Shown: positions 1 to 12,426, counted from the first letter of the stretch. The stretch is DNA of 64,000 nt from Conoideocrella luteorostrata (GCA_032433595.1 JASWJB010000063.1:1-64000), one strand, 5' to 3'. Notes: a model not told the origin generated them from the letters alone. Numbers and translations: made by a program.

Positions 1-130
1 TATAGCTTAAATAATTATTTAGTTAATAGATTTTATTAATAACAAGCTTTAATTGCATCTGTGGTTGGCGTTCGAATTAAAAGAGTCAATTGGACAATGT
101 GGACGAAATGGCTCAGTTAAACTGTCCCCC
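1..130 (-). mobile_element. MITE copy, cut by the window edge
   Basis: The reverse complement of this stretch matches the first 130 bp of the complete element at 37180-37420 at roughly 90 percent identity without gaps; most differences are transitions. It ends at 130 with the same terminal inverted repeat, GGGGGACAGTTTAACTGAGCC read inward. The other end lies outside the window. It has no coding capacity and is AT-rich inside. Membership of a particular superfamily is not established; a Tc1/mariner-like or other cut-and-paste origin is only a guess. Confidence 0.8.
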
Positions 131-673
131 ACATGGTAGCTTCATTGCACAATCAATCGGTGGAGTTCTGATGTCTATTGTAAACGGACCGACCCACCTG
201 GCATTGGCCGCCTGTGACTGATCCACGTTGATGGTGCATGCGGCGCCAGATTGTGACGGCTCTGTACTCCGTAGCTGACGTGCTGACGTCGTCGGTTCGT
301 GGGACGCGGTTGACCTGTCACTTACCCTTTAGAAACTACTTAGCCAGACAACGTCTCGAACCGAGGAGCCTAGCCGTGCGATGGGAGTTCCTCATATTCG
401 TATTTCTCTTTTCTAAGTTTCCAGCCTAAGATTATTGTTTCTGTCCATTTCTACACGGTTCTGTTGATGATTAGCCAAGCACCTGACTAGCAAATAAGCG
501 ACTGGAGATTCGTAGGCTGTCTCTGCCTAATTGTTGTTTTCTTGCCACTGCCGCCGGGCTTTAACGACACCATACACCCGACACTACTCTAATTTTTCGC
601 CGGGCGATACATAGAGGAATTTCACAATGCAATAGAATCGGTCGACGCGCCTCAGAAGTTGACATATACCAAG
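131..673. other. Intergenic, upstream of the HSP90-like ATPase gene
   Basis: No gene is supported here. The 63-codon frame at 238-429 has no recognisable feature. The stretch presumably holds the promoter and 5' leader of the gene starting at 674. Confidence 0.5.
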
Positions 674-3600
674 ATGGATTACTCAAGCCTTCGTGCGGCT
701 GCCTTGAGGGACGGCGAAGACGAAGAAGCCGTCACTGTCGATACACGCGCTTTAATAGACAAGGTCTTGGCCAGATATTCTGGAGAATGGACCACGCTGC
801 GAGAACTCATTCAGAATGCCGCCGATGCGCAAGCAACGACTGTAACCGTGAAGTGGGAGACAATACCATCGACACAAGTCCCCTTCCCCAACACAACGAG
901 CCGATCCGAACTCCTGAAACATGCAATCGCGAACCATACAATGCGCCGCCTAGTCGTCCAAAATGACGGACAACCCTTCACGAAAACAGACTGGGGGAGG
1001 TTAAAGCGAATAGCGGAGGGTAATCCGGACGAAACCAAGATTGGAGCTTTCGGCGTTGGATTCTACAGTGTCTTTGCAGATTGCGAGGAGCCATTTGTCA
1101 GTTCCGGGAGCGAGGCAATGGCGTTTTATTGGAAAGGGAACTCTCTTTTCACCAAGAAATCCCAGTTACCTGCGGACAAAGCCAGTCGTCATACGGCTTT
1201 TGTCTTGGACTACCGGAATACAACGACACCAATGCCGAACCTGCTTTCCGTCAGCCAGTTTCTTGCTACAAGCTTGACATTTGTGGCACTGCAAAATATC
1301 GAGTTCTGGATCGACGACTACCAAATACTATCGTTGAAAAAGAAATCATCCCCACCAGCAGACTTGTCCTTGCCCCGAGATTTAGAGGCCAGAACAAAGG
1401 AGGGCTTAATGAAGGTCATTGGAGTTGACTGCACGAGCACCCAGATTGATGCATCTTACATGAGTGTAATAGGCTGGAAACCGCAGGCAACGTCTACCAC
1501 CAAAACGTCGGAAACTTATGTGTCAAATGAAGCACCGTCTCTGCGATCCTTCTTTGCACGGTTAACGGCAAGCGCGTCACAGGCTGGACAAAGAGTAAAA
1601 TCGCAGAGCGAAGACAATCTGGCCCAGCCGCAAATAGCAGAGGATGTGACCAAAATTAGCTCGTCGTCGATATTTCTGAGTGCCACTTCGGCTACCGTAC
1701 AGACGAAAGTATCTTCGTCTTTTGCGTCTGAATTGGAGAGAGCGACAAAGAAACCTCCGCCTAAAACAACTAAGATCTCCATTCTCACCGCATCTTATGA
1801 CGAGGCTGGAGCGTCAGAAGAATCAGCTACAAATACGGCCTTCAGGAAGGTGACAGATGTTTTTGCCTCTGTATTACCAAGCAAGAAACCTGGCGGTCGC
1901 ATTTTCATCGGATTCCCTACAATGCAGACAACAGGTGCAGGAATGCATGTGTCTGCTCCATCGGTAATCCCCACTGTGGAACGAGAGGCCATAGATCTCA
2001 ACGCAAGATGGGTTAGGACCTGGAATGTTGAGCTTCTGCGAGCTGCTGGAATTGTTTCGCGACTTGCCTTCGCTAATGAAATGAGTGACCTGAACAAAAG
2101 AGTTCGATCGTCAGTTGAGAATGGCAAGAGAGCTTCGAGTACCGCCGTTTCGAAGCACATGCCAGAGGCGCTTCATACTCTCAAAACCTTCACTTTCGGA
2201 GACTCAACGCCTAGCAGCCAAGTGGGTCAGATCATGGAGGAGGCATTCTGGACCTGCTTCAAGAAGGCTTCGATCGAGGTATTTTCTAGTCAAGGCGTGC
2301 TCCAGACCACGCAGGTTCGGCTTGGATCGGATGAGCTTAATGGCTTCGTGGAAAGTATTCCCATCGTTCCGGAAGAGATGAAAGGTTCGCCTTTCATCAA
2401 GAAGTTGATTGACTTTGGACTTATTTCCCACATCACTGTCACCGACGTCAAGCAAGAGCTTGAAGCAAAAGCATTGACAAAGTCCCAAATGATTAAGTTC
2501 ATTTCCTGGGCAGGCAAGAAGAGCTTGAGTGGTGAGCTTGACCCCGGTAGTCGCGCCGCTCTCCTGGAGGTCGCCGTTGCGACTCTGAGTGGCGAAGACT
2601 CTGGCGAGATCATAGCACTTGGGAGTATTACGAATTACCCAAGTCTCAGCATCACACCAGCCAACGTACCGTTACCGCCAACAACCATCCCCTTCTCATT
2701 CACCACAAGCTCACATTCGTCTGAGCTTCAGGCGCTTGGATGGGAGCCTCTCGAGGTGTTGCCATGGTTTCGCTATCTTGTGGATACGACGAATTCTAGA
2801 AAGGAGGATGAAAGTGTTACCAGATCGTCTAAATTTGCTGTGCAAGTGTTGACAATTCTTTCGAAGAACTGGGATACAATCTCAAACAAAGACAAGATAT
2901 CTTTGGCGTCGTTGACTCAATCACACCCTGTCATGCCAACAAGGTTGGGAATGAGACGGCCAGGTGAATCATTTTTTCCCTCCGTCAAATTATTTGACGA
3001 TCTGCCAATTATTCAAGGTTGCGAGAAAGTAAAAGAAAAATTCCTGGTTGCTGTTGGTGTGCGGAAGACCGTTGATTTGGAAACCATCTTCACCCGGCTA
3101 CTGAATGACCCCGGAAATGGTAGCCGAACAAAATGGAGTCATATGGAACTCATTAAGTATCTGGCCTCGGTCCACAATGACATTCCCTCCGATGATCTGA
3201 AGAAGCTGCGAGAGTCGAAATTTTGCCCCGCGGAAGCAGGTCCGAAAGGCATGGCATCCACCCAAGGCTCCAAAAAGCTGTACAAAGTCTCCGAACTCTT
3301 CGAGCCAAAGGATTCGCTTCGCGCTCTTGACCTTCCACTTCTTCAATGGGTTGGTCCGCCGGGCAGCTTCCGAGCTAGCAGCCCTGAAGCAAGGTTTCTC
3401 AGCACCCTCGGCCTTCGAGTCTTTCCTTCTGCGCCTGAACTCGTGGAGATGATGTCGGCCAAAGATGATACGCTCCGAATTTCAGCCATGACGTATTTCA
3501 TCGCGAATCACCATTCCAACCGCTATGGGGCCTTTGATCTAAGTGAAAGCCAAAAGCCTATTCTGCCGTTGCAAGGAAGTACACAGCTTGTGACCCCAAT

Positions 3601-6117
3601 GGCGTGTTTCACAAATGAGAGAGCAGCTGTTCTCGGTTTTCATATTCTCAGAAGAGATTTACATGATCATGCAAATGTACGTCGTGAGTCCTTAGTCTTT
3701 TTCATTTACAGATTGATGCTTACAAACAATAGAAATTCGGCGTTGCGAGAGATCCCCCAATGGTTGAGTGCGTTAACAAGCTGTTAGCGAGTCCTCCGCA
3801 AGATCAACAATCTGCAAGAACCCTTTTTAGCTATTTTGCCTCTCGGATTACAGAAGTTCGCGAGAACAGTCTTGCAAAGCTTCGCAATGCCCTGATAGTA
3901 CCAGTCTCCAGAGCAAGCATTTCTCGATCTTCCAAACCTGGTACGAGCATGTCTCATATCAGCCCGTGCAGATCATACTTGGGAGCATCTACCACATACG
4001 GCGAAATTTTCGACTTTGTAGACTTTGGACAGGAGGCAAATGCCTTTTTATTTCACTGCGGAGCCAAAAGCGAGCCTAGCAAAGTGGAAGTGGCGCATAT
4101 GGCCTGCAACGAGCCAGCCAGACTGCTCAGTGTGCTTCAGAGTCCAGAAAAGTACATGGATCTTCTGAAATCTCTGGCGGAGTCATCCGGTGTTCTGCAC
4201 CGCGACAAAGACTTATGGCGCAAACTGAGGTCATCATCCTGCCTATTAGCATACAAAGAGCTGGCACCATCAAGTACGGGAGATTTGATTGACCTTGAGG
4301 AAGACGTGGCCCCAATCAAACAGTACCAGCTCGCTTCAGCTAGTCAAATTGTTGTTCTGGATGACATTATCAGTTATCGTCTGTTCAAAGAGCATCTGAT
4401 TTGTGCGCCTGAAGAAGACACCCTAGAAGCTTTCTACCTCCAGCTCGGAGCTCAGAAGTTGAGCAGCATCGTACAAGAAGACGTGCGCATTGGTCCTCAT
4501 ACTGCCCGGCAAAAGACAGCAGAACAGTTACGCAAGCATGTGGTTGAGAGATCCAAGCTCTTCCTCTACGAATACGCAAACTACAGGCGAGACGCCGTCA
4601 AGCATGACTCAAAATGGCTTGAGAAAAACTTGCGTGTCGAAACAGTGCGCTCTGTGGCCCTTCGGCGTACGTTAAAAGGCCACCGGCAATCTCACACGGA
4701 GAAACGTTCCGCTGCTGGTGCCTATGAAGAGCGTGCATGGGTACTCTATGTCGCCGACGATGGCAATCCTGATATGTATCAGATTGGGCAAGCCGTTTGC
4801 CAAATGCTCTTGAACCGACCCAATCAGCAAGCATATCTCTTCTTCGAACCATTCCTGACGTTAGATCTATTTGGTCTTCGCGCTCGTGGTTATAATGTTG
4901 ACCGAATTCTCCGCGCCAAGGCCGCTGAAGCACGTATAGCTGAAGAGGAGAGAAGGAAAGCTTTAGAAGAGGAACAGAAACGAATTCAAGAGAGGGAGCA
5001 GACTTGGGCTCAGCAGAGTAAGATGACAGATGGTGATAAAATTAGAGAGTTACCCAGCGCGGCAGAAGCTGCCCGACAAGTAGCCAGTACTCCAGAGCAC
5101 TCAAAGCCGGCTATGCCTGGCGCCTGGGGCTCACCGGATGATTCGGGCTTGGACAATACGCAACAGCCCAAGAAAGGCGGGGGCCTATTTTCCAATCTCA
5201 CCCGCAGACTTGGGTTTGACAGCCAGGATGAGAATAAAGATGATGCTAAGAAACAGCTGGAGAAATTTGTTGACAATACAACATCAACGGAGACATCGTC
5301 GGTCAGGCGACCAAATAGTACCGCTCGCCCTCAACAAGATGATGGGCGAGTTACTAGTCCCGCTGTTGTCCAGCAAAATCTCCTTAATGCAGTCAATGCT
5401 ACTCGAGCCCATGGATCTGACCATGTGTTTTCGGAACCGACAGTCAACGAGGTGAAGGAGCAGGCCACATATTGCGACAGCACACCAGCCCAAAACATTA
5501 CATTTGCAGCAGAAGCCTCGAACTCTATAAAAGTATATGTGGCAAGGGACATGCAGACGCGTGCTGCGGACTTTCTCTCTGCCAACATTGGCCGGATTAA
5601 CACCTTTGCAGGATTGTTGGTTGACATTGGAGATATTTATTCCTTGTCACCTAAGGTTTTGCACATATTCTATGATGAGTCCGGAGGAACTATCGCGTTT
5701 AACACAGGAGGCAGCATTTTCTGCAATTTCAGATTTTTCTCGCAATTACACGCGTCGCAAATGCACAGCGGCAGTGGGAGAGCCGAGGCATCGACGTGGT
5801 GGTGGGTTGTGTTGGCTCATGAGCTTGCGCATAACCTTGTTTCTGCCCATAATTCAGACCACAGCTACTATACGTAAGTTATTACTCGACTTTCTGCTGC
5901 ACGAGATCTGACACTAATGCCGAACAGAGAATCGTTTATCCAACAATACATGGTCAAAATGATGTCCAAAGTGAGTCAAATGGCTGGAGCAACAACTGCA
6001 GCGCAGGCGCCTGCGCTCCCTCCACCGCTTCCTCGCTTGCCAAGCAACAGCTCATCCCATGTTCCCCCGCCCCCATATACAATGAACTCAGATAGACGGG
6101 ACAATATGTTTGGTTAG
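674..6117 (+). CDS. HSP90-like (GHKL) ATPase protein, DUF3684-type, with C-terminal HExxH site
   Basis: Proposed CDS join(674..3676,3733..5873,5928..6117), 1777 residues. The ATG at 674 gives an N terminus just ahead of a GHKL ATPase fold: N-box ELIQNAADA (residues 44-52), QNDGQPF (96-102) and the glycine-rich lid KIGAFGVGFYSVF (122-134), as in sacsin/NO VEIN-type proteins. Both introns (56 and 54 bp) restore frame exactly. A charged coiled coil lies near 1394-1425. At 1697-1707 the protein reads HELAHNLVSAH, a zinc-protease-type HExxH with a third His at metzincin spacing, followed by a Pro-rich tail. The long architecture fits fungal HSP90-like/DUF3684 proteins; ATP binding and a chaperone or remodelling role are inferred. 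Whether the His cluster binds zinc or cleaves anything is unknown. The family call is firm, the function is not. Confidence 0.85.
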
Positions 6118-6528
6118 ATGGTAGTTTACGTGTACATTAAAGTCGGTGTTATCTTGTAGAACGGATCAGCGCTTGCTCGCCACCAGATACACCTCACAAC
6201 ATAGATAAGATACCTAGAGGGGTAACATTAGATAAACAGAAATGGATCTACCAAAAAAAACTCTATGCTCTTATATCATAGACGCTAACCACGCGAAATA
6301 ATGAAAAAAAATCCCAGTTTCGCCGATAGCTGAAAACTCGTCATGTGATTGTGCACGTGACTATGATCTTTGGGAACGTTAGAGCTTCTCAATTCCTAGT
6401 ACCTAATTATCCTGCCCACTCGCTACGACACAACTCAGAACCTTCGCGAGCGGGTAGACACCTTGACCAACTTTCGCTCGAATAGTCTCACGCCTACTTT
6501 ATCCCATCTGGGCGATCAATTAGCCACC
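6118..6528. other. Intergenic between two + strand genes
   Basis: Short A-rich runs around 6253 and 6302, then the promoter of the next gene. I see no gene or structured element. Confidence 0.5.
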
Positions 6529-6959
6529 ATGGTCCACCGTATCGCCTTCTGGAGCTGCTTCGGTACGTTTTGACCTCCCCAAGTCAAGCACGTCTCGCTT
6601 CTGCGTTCCCCGACGAGCCACAACGAAAACAAATACGAAAGCAATAACAACAACAACTCAATTGTGGCATACATATATATATGTATTACTAACATGCGCT
6701 TTTTGCATCCACTTCAGGCCTCGCCGTCCGCTTCTGGCAAGTCGGCATCGAGATGCGCCCCTTCTTCAATAAGTCCTCCCTATGGGCGTACCCGGCGTAT
6801 GCTCTTGGCGGCGCCAGCTTCGGATACTGGCTGCAAGGGGTGGACGACAAGCAGTCTGCTATGCTGAGCGAGAGAAAGGCCTTCCTGCTGGAGAAGAGGA
6901 AGCGGAAAGTGGAGAGGGAGAATGAGGAGGCGAGGGGTGCGGCTTCGGCTTTGCAGTAG
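6529..6959 (+). CDS. Probable complex I accessory subunit (14 kDa-type)
   Basis: Proposed CDS join(6529..6562,6718..6959), 91 residues. The ATG sits in an ideal context (gccaccATGg). The 155-bp intron starts GTACGT, holds a perfect TACTAAC branch point and ends TTCAG, and joining the exons gives a smooth N terminus, MVHRIAFWSCFGLAVRFWQV. The protein has one hydrophobic segment near residues 33-50 and a strongly basic and acidic C-terminal helix. Size and pattern match a small fungal protein that I recall being annotated as an NADH:ubiquinone oxidoreductase 14 kDa subunit. It would sit in the mitochondrial inner membrane. The gene structure is secure; the complex I assignment rests on memory of the family and is less so. 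Confidence 0.7.
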
Positions 6960-6974
6960 AGTGGAGCAGAGAAG

Positions 6975-7012
6975 AGGTGAGGAGAGGAGAGGAGAGGAGA
7001 GGAGAGGAGGCG
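6975..7012 (+). repeat. GAGGA purine microsatellite
   Basis: About five to six imperfect copies of gagga in the 3' flank of the preceding gene, all purine on the + strand. Confidence 0.75.
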
Positions 7013-7325
7013 AAGTGGGATGGAATATCGGTGGCGAGGGGAACCTTGTACGAGAAAATAAACGTTGCCATTGGGATGAGAGAGGGGTCTAAAGACTTTG
7101 TACATATTGGGAATAAAAATGAGCTATCTATGCTCCTTTGAAATGACATTTGCGGGTTTCTTTTGTAAACATATAAGACTGACTGGTTTCCTCTTTTCTA
7201 TTCCGAACAAGTGGACGGCAGTCAGTGGTGACGGTTTGAGGGATTGGCAGTGCTACATTGAAAAAATAGGGGCTGGCTGATATTATGGAATGACTGGTTC
7301 TATTATTACTTTTCTAGCTTTATGT
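7013..7325. other. Convergent intergenic region
   Basis: Lies between the 3' ends of the complex I gene (+) and the eIF2B delta gene (-). It probably holds the two 3' untranslated regions; no gene is seen. Confidence 0.5.
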
Positions 7326-8770
7326 CTACAGCTCCTCCAGTTTTCTCAAAATAGCCGGTACAGACATTGCCGAAGAATCACCCAGCTCCGTAACCACCAC
7401 TGAGATGAACTTATCTCTTGTCGTGTCAAACAACAGTCTGAACCCTTCGTCTGTGCTCCTCCCAGGGTCAATCTCGTTGTAGGTGAGCGAGTCGATGGAC
7501 ACTCGCTCGGTAAAGTTGATTGTTTCGCTTATGGCAACAACTCGGACGCCAAGGTCCGTAGCAACAGTAGCAATATCGCAGGTGCCGGCGCGAGCGTACA
7601 TAGACCCGTTACTAAACATAGCCTCGGCTGCCGCAAACACAATCGTGGCCTCTTGAAGGTTTGTCTTCAGGGCACCCAGGTCGGAGGCGTAGGTGACGGG
7701 AATACCGGCAGCAGCCAGCTTCTTGGCATGCTCGATACCAACGCGCTCAAAGGGATCATCTATAAGAATGACTTTGAAGCGTTTCCCGTCTGATTTGGCT
7801 TGCAATAGCGACCGCTCAACAAGTTTGTGGTGGGCATACGTGAGAACAACTTCGTCGTCGTTAATCAAGCTTGCAGCAGTGTTGACAATGACCAAGTTGG
7901 CAAGAACGATGCGCTCGTGGATGAAGTTGTCGATGGATTGGCAGAGGATCTTCTTGGCTGAGGCGTCGGGCAGGTCAATGTCTATTTTACTGATTTGGAG
8001 CTTGAGCCATCTGATGGCATTGCCCATGGAAAAACACATGGGCCGACAGGCTGTGAGATATTCGATTTGAGGGTTCAGAACGTGGGAGGTGAAGTGACGA
8101 GAGAATGTGTTGCCATGAGGAGTAGTGTATGCATCGATGACCTGAATGAGCGTGTTAAATGACGGTTGCTTGAATGATTTCTCGGACTGGGGCACATTAC
8201 CTTCTTGAAAGCCAGCAGAGTAGTCTCTAGCCTAGTGGTACTATCACTAATAGCAAACGAGCTCATTTGCTGTCCCAGCGCCAACACAACTGGGTTCACA
8301 TCCTTATCTGCCTGTGTCATAGTAATACGCCTCGCCATAGACAAGTGACTGAAGCACTCTGGAATCTTTGGCTTTGTCGGTTCTTTTACAGGTTGGGGTA
8401 AAACCCCCTTTGAGGCTGACCGATGGTGGCCACCTGTCACAAGAAGACCGCCTTGCCTAGGATTGCCGGCCTTGCCCTTTCCACCAGCCGTTGCGTCTCC
8501 AGAAGCTCCTCGTGCTCCTGAGGGACCAACAGGCTGAGCAACCTGCACAGTTTTCGCTTGCGCTCTCCTAGCCGCCTTTTCTTCCTGCTTTTTCTTCTTC
8601 AATTCGGCATTTGATAGTTTCTTTTCGCCGCTTCCCGGATCAGCTTGAGCAGCCTGGTTCTTTTGTTGAGTTTGAGTTTGGGTTTGGCCTTGTGGCTTTT
8701 TGTCTTTCTTTGCCGCTGCTGTATCGCCTGCCGGAGTTGAGGGGCCAGGCTGGTCTCCTTCGGTAGCCAT
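7326..8770 (-). CDS. GCD2: Translation initiation factor eIF2B subunit delta
   Basis: Proposed CDS complement(join(7326..8141,8201..8770)), 461 residues, with one 59-bp intron (GTAATG...TTCAG) that joins LLAFKK to VIDAYT in frame. The N-terminal third is low-complexity and rich in Lys, Ala and Gln, as in other delta subunits. The rest is the eIF2B alpha/beta/delta (ribose-1,5-bisphosphate isomerase-like) fold, with conserved stretches such as VILIDDPFERVG, the segment around VFAAAEAMFSNG, and RAGTCDIATVA. eIF2B exchanges GDP for GTP on eIF2; the delta subunit belongs to the regulatory core that senses phosphorylated eIF2 and thereby sets GCN4-type amino-acid control. The ATG at 8770 is the first in frame; upstream frames have no recognisable content. 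Length is normal for the family. Confidence 0.92.
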
Positions 8771-10288
8771 GACAGCAGAGTCACAGCGGGGATGCGCAAT
8801 TCGATGGCTTTAAGTTGGGGATGTGGGACGTCGAGAGGGGGGTTGGACTTGCGACCGTAGCTCAAGCGGTTTTCGGAGTGGTATGGATGACTCCGAGGTG
8901 CTTCAAATGAGTAACAATGCCTACAGAGGTATAGTATGTCAAAGGGTGAGAAATAGGAGTTCTTGGAAGAGTCTTTAATACTTGCAGGCTGTTTGGAGAA
9001 AGTTTGAGTCACTCCAGGTGAGTGGAGGATGCTAGAGGAACGCCCCGCGCTAAGAAGCTGCCCACCAAGCGCACTGCTGGCTTCGGAAATATAAGTTGCA
9101 GACATTGACATTCGAATTTCTTATTAGGTAGTAAGTTCAATGTTCGGAATGTAATGCTACAGATTATAATGATATAGGAATTAGCTATGGTATCGCGTGG
9201 CTTAGCTTCTGTTAATAAAAGCTATTCTTCCGCTGTGTAGTCTTTTTCGCGACTACGCCAACAGACCAACGTTCAAATATCGTGGCAGCCATCGGCACGC
9301 ACAATGAAAATTATCAGGCAGCAACCGGAATACAACAATCATACATACTGTCATCATACATTGAAGATATTGAAGCAGAAAATGGACATCTGGATTAAAT
9401 TCGAATTGCTACAGCATCATTAAGGGCATCTGTTTTATGTGCGAGTTTTTCCCTGCTCCATGCTCTTGATCTCCTTTCTTGCCTCGAACAGTTTGTTGCA
9501 GTCGGAGCCTTCTTCATACAGGTGGCTATCTCCATGAACGACTGCTACTTCATTGCAATTCCTTGTTCCACGCACTGTCACTCTCAATTTATGCTCCATA
9601 CATATCTTTCGCAGCGTCCACAGTCCTTCTTCACGTCAACCCACAAGGGACCAACCGCAATGAAAGAAAAATCAAAGAGTGTTCCAAAAATTCCCTGCCC
9701 GATAAATCGAACAGGAGCGGTTTGTAAGTAGTTTTCAACTAGCAAAATTCCTCTCTCAGCTTATCGCTTCACGGAGAAGGAAGACGCCCGTGCACTTGGA
9801 TGGAGAAGAAAGGAAGAAAAGAAGTCTGAAAGAGAGGGAGGGAGGAGCTGCTTAAATAGTAAAATTTTTGGTCGAGTGATCTGTGATTAGGTAAGGTTTC
9901 AAACCTCAGGAACCAAAAAGCCAGGCAGGTGAGCGCGAGCGCTGATTGGTTGACTACGCTAGTAAGTTTGCGGCTGCGCTGCTGCCTCGAGCAGTGAACA
10001 GGTGCCTGCTACTCCGTACAGTAAGGTTTTTACTTGCCTGCTAGCGTAAAAGATACTTGAAGGCACACAAAAATACTGTCGCAGCAAGGGGAGAGGCAAA
10101 ATGTATGGCAAGATGCAATAAGCCCGGTGACTGCCGATGTAATTCGAGCAGCTATGTTTTGGTTTAGCGAAGAGTGACCTCAAGGTTCGCAGTTCGCACT
10201 TGGCCGAAAGGAACGTAACGAGTTTTTGTGCCTGTGTTACCTTGTAGCAGCTCCGAGTACCTGCAGGTGCCGATGTAATTTGGATTTT

Positions 10289-10295
10289 TGACTCA
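10289..10295 (+). promoter_or_regulatory. TGACTCA, CPC1/Gcn4-type site
   Basis: Exact TGACTCA 494 bp upstream of the argJ start codon. This heptamer is the known binding site of the Gcn4/CPC1/CpcA bZIP activator of amino-acid synthesis genes. Use here is inferred from its position and from the second site at 10669. Confidence 0.5.
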
Positions 10296-10668
10296 TATCA
10301 AGCTCGCAACATGCTTGCTACGGCAGTATTGGAGACGCTTCAAAGTCTAAACATCATCACAAAACTTACAATTTACTCATTGAAGAACCCCTTTTTTGTA
10401 AGAGCCATGGCATCATCACACAGACTCGGTGATGGCTGAGTGCATTTTTCTCGTTGCGGACTGCGCTAGAGACATACACCCATAACACAATCGCTCCTTC
10501 TTAGATGTAGGGCGCCACAGTCATTCAAGGGGCACAACTGATAGCCTGAGTACATGATTTTAGACGTGTATTTGAGCGAAATTGTCGCATCTAGTAGCAG
10601 GCGGCAGCAGCGTCCCTTGTTGTTTGAATTGAGCAATTCTACCGGTGTCGCACTGCAGAAAATGGGTT

Positions 10669-10675
10669 TGAGTCA
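10669..10675 (+). promoter_or_regulatory. TGAGTCA, CPC1/Gcn4-type site near argJ
   Basis: Exact TGAGTCA, the complement of TGACTCA, 114 bp upstream of the argJ start codon. That is a usual distance for a functional cross-pathway control element, and argJ is an expected target. Confidence 0.6.
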
Positions 10676-10788
10676 GAGACCCAGAGCCACAGCTATCCTC
10701 TAATCGGCCATGGCCACCATCGAGCTACATCCCGCATTCGGGACGCCGACCTCTGCTTTATCCTCGCCACAACGCCAACAAGCCAAAG

Positions 10789-12200
10789 ATGAAGCTCACG
10801 CGTGCCTATTCCACCCACCTGGGCAGCACAATTCCAGCTGCCAAGGCCAAATATGTTCCTACGTCAGGCACGTACCCGAAGGGCTTCTCGGCGTCTGGCG
10901 CTTTCTGCGGTGTCAAGCCCGGCAATACGAACAAGCCCGACATTGCCATTGTGACTTCAGACCGTGACTGTTCGGCAGCTGCTGTATTCACAAAGAACAA
11001 GTTCCAGGCAGCTCCAGTGACTTTTAGCCGGAAGCTGCTGCAGAGCCGAGCTAATGCTGGCCTTCGAAGCGTCATTGTGAATTCTGGCAATGCCAATGCG
11101 GTGACCGGCATCGGAGGCCTTCAGGACGCCGCGCAAATGGCAGAGACGACGGATCAGCGGGTCGGGGAAAAGAGTTCGACTATTGTGATGAGTACGGGAG
11201 TAATTGGACAGAGGTGAGCAAGCTATTGTGAGCCAATTGGCTCGATTAGTGGATTTCTGTTTCTCATCAAACCTGGTGCTGCAGGTTGCCCATTCAAAAG
11301 ATTGTGGATAGTATCCCCAACGCGGTGAAATCGGCTGGCGACCAACACAAAGACTGGCTACGCTGCGCCAATGCTATCTGCACTACAGATACTTTCCCTA
11401 AGCTGATGTCCAAATCATTCAAGCTTCCCTCTTCGCCGGGTATTGAGTACCGCATCGCGGGTATGACCAAAGGTGCTGGCATGCTGGCGCCTAATATGGC
11501 CACGTTACTGACCATCCTGGCCACGGATGCTCCAGTTGCGCCGGGCATCATGACAAATGTCCTCCGACACGCTGTAGATCGGTCATTCAACTCCATCACC
11601 GTTGACGGTGATACCTCTACCAATGACACTGTCGCTCTCTTGGCTAACGGCGCTGCTGGCGGTAAAGAGGTTTCATCAGAGCAGTCCCCCGACTACGAGG
11701 CTTTCCAAACCGTTCTGACTGATTTTGCCACCGATCTGGCTAAATATATTGTTCGCGACGGTGAAGGTGCTACCAAGTTTGTCACAATTCGTGTAGTTGA
11801 TAGCGCGTCTGAGGAATCTGCCCGCCAGGTCGCTCGATCGATTGCCCTTTCGCCACTCGTAAAGACTGCTCTGTATGGAAAAGACGCCAACTGGGGCCGT
11901 ATTCTATGCGCTGCGGGTTACGCACTCATCTCAAAACCCGGCCAGCCTGTGAATGACGTACCTGAGATTATTCCCGAGAAGACAAATGTCTCATTTATTC
12001 CAACCGATGGATCCAAGGAACTCCAGCTGCTAGTGAATGGAGAGCCTGAGCAAGTTGACGAAGAGCGCGCTAGTGAGATTCTTGAAATGGAGGATTTGGA
12101 GATTTTGGTGAAGCTCGGCACTGGCGACAAGACTGCTGTTCACTGGACGTGTGACTTCAGCCATGACTATGTCACTATCAATGGTGATTACCGCACATAA
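10789..12200 (+). CDS. argJ: Arginine biosynthesis bifunctional protein ArgJ
   Basis: Proposed CDS join(10789..11213,11285..12200), 446 residues, with one 71-bp intron. ArgJ (glutamate N-acetyltransferase plus amino-acid acetyltransferase) recycles acetyl groups between N-acetylornithine and glutamate in the mitochondrial arginine pathway. The self-cleavage site is plain: [14 protein letters not shown], with Thr215 as the expected N-terminal nucleophile of the beta chain after cleavage at Ala214-Thr215. Other hallmarks are [26 protein letters not shown] and the C terminus [12 protein letters not shown]. The first residues, basic and free of acids, fit a short mitochondrial targeting signal. 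An ATG at 10710 in a stronger context opens a frame that overlaps this start out of frame. Two TGA(C/G)TCA motifs lie upstream, and HIS3 is the convergent neighbour. Confidence 0.95.
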
Positions 12201-12426
12201 TAATAGACTTAGTAGGCAGACAGTCTAAGAGAACAAAATTTGTGTATAGAATGAGGGCATTTGAGGATGCCTATCTGCCAACAGACCTTCCCGTATTCCT
12301 CCGATTGTTTCCGGCCAATCTCATATAAGTTTCTATGTTCATGGCATGCAGCCAATGCCTTTTATATATCCCATACGTATCCAATAGTACCCCATTGGAG
12401 TCAAAATACAAATACAAAATCCCGTT

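Larger units (their letters stand above)
8771..10788. other. 2-kb divergent intergenic region between GCD2 and argJ
   Basis: No gene is supported. Small frames at 9479-9731 and 8599-9111 have no family likeness. The stretch holds one TACTCCGTA motif at 10010-10018 and two TGA(C/G)TCA sites upstream of argJ. Confidence 0.5.

Noticed and set aside
659..673. Start of the ATPase gene at a TTG at 659
   Set aside because: The ATG at 674, five codons later, is in frame and is a normal eukaryotic start.
8599..9111. 170-codon minus-strand frame upstream of GCD2
   Set aside because: It overlaps the GCD2 N terminus in another frame and shows no conserved features; it is more likely leader and promoter.
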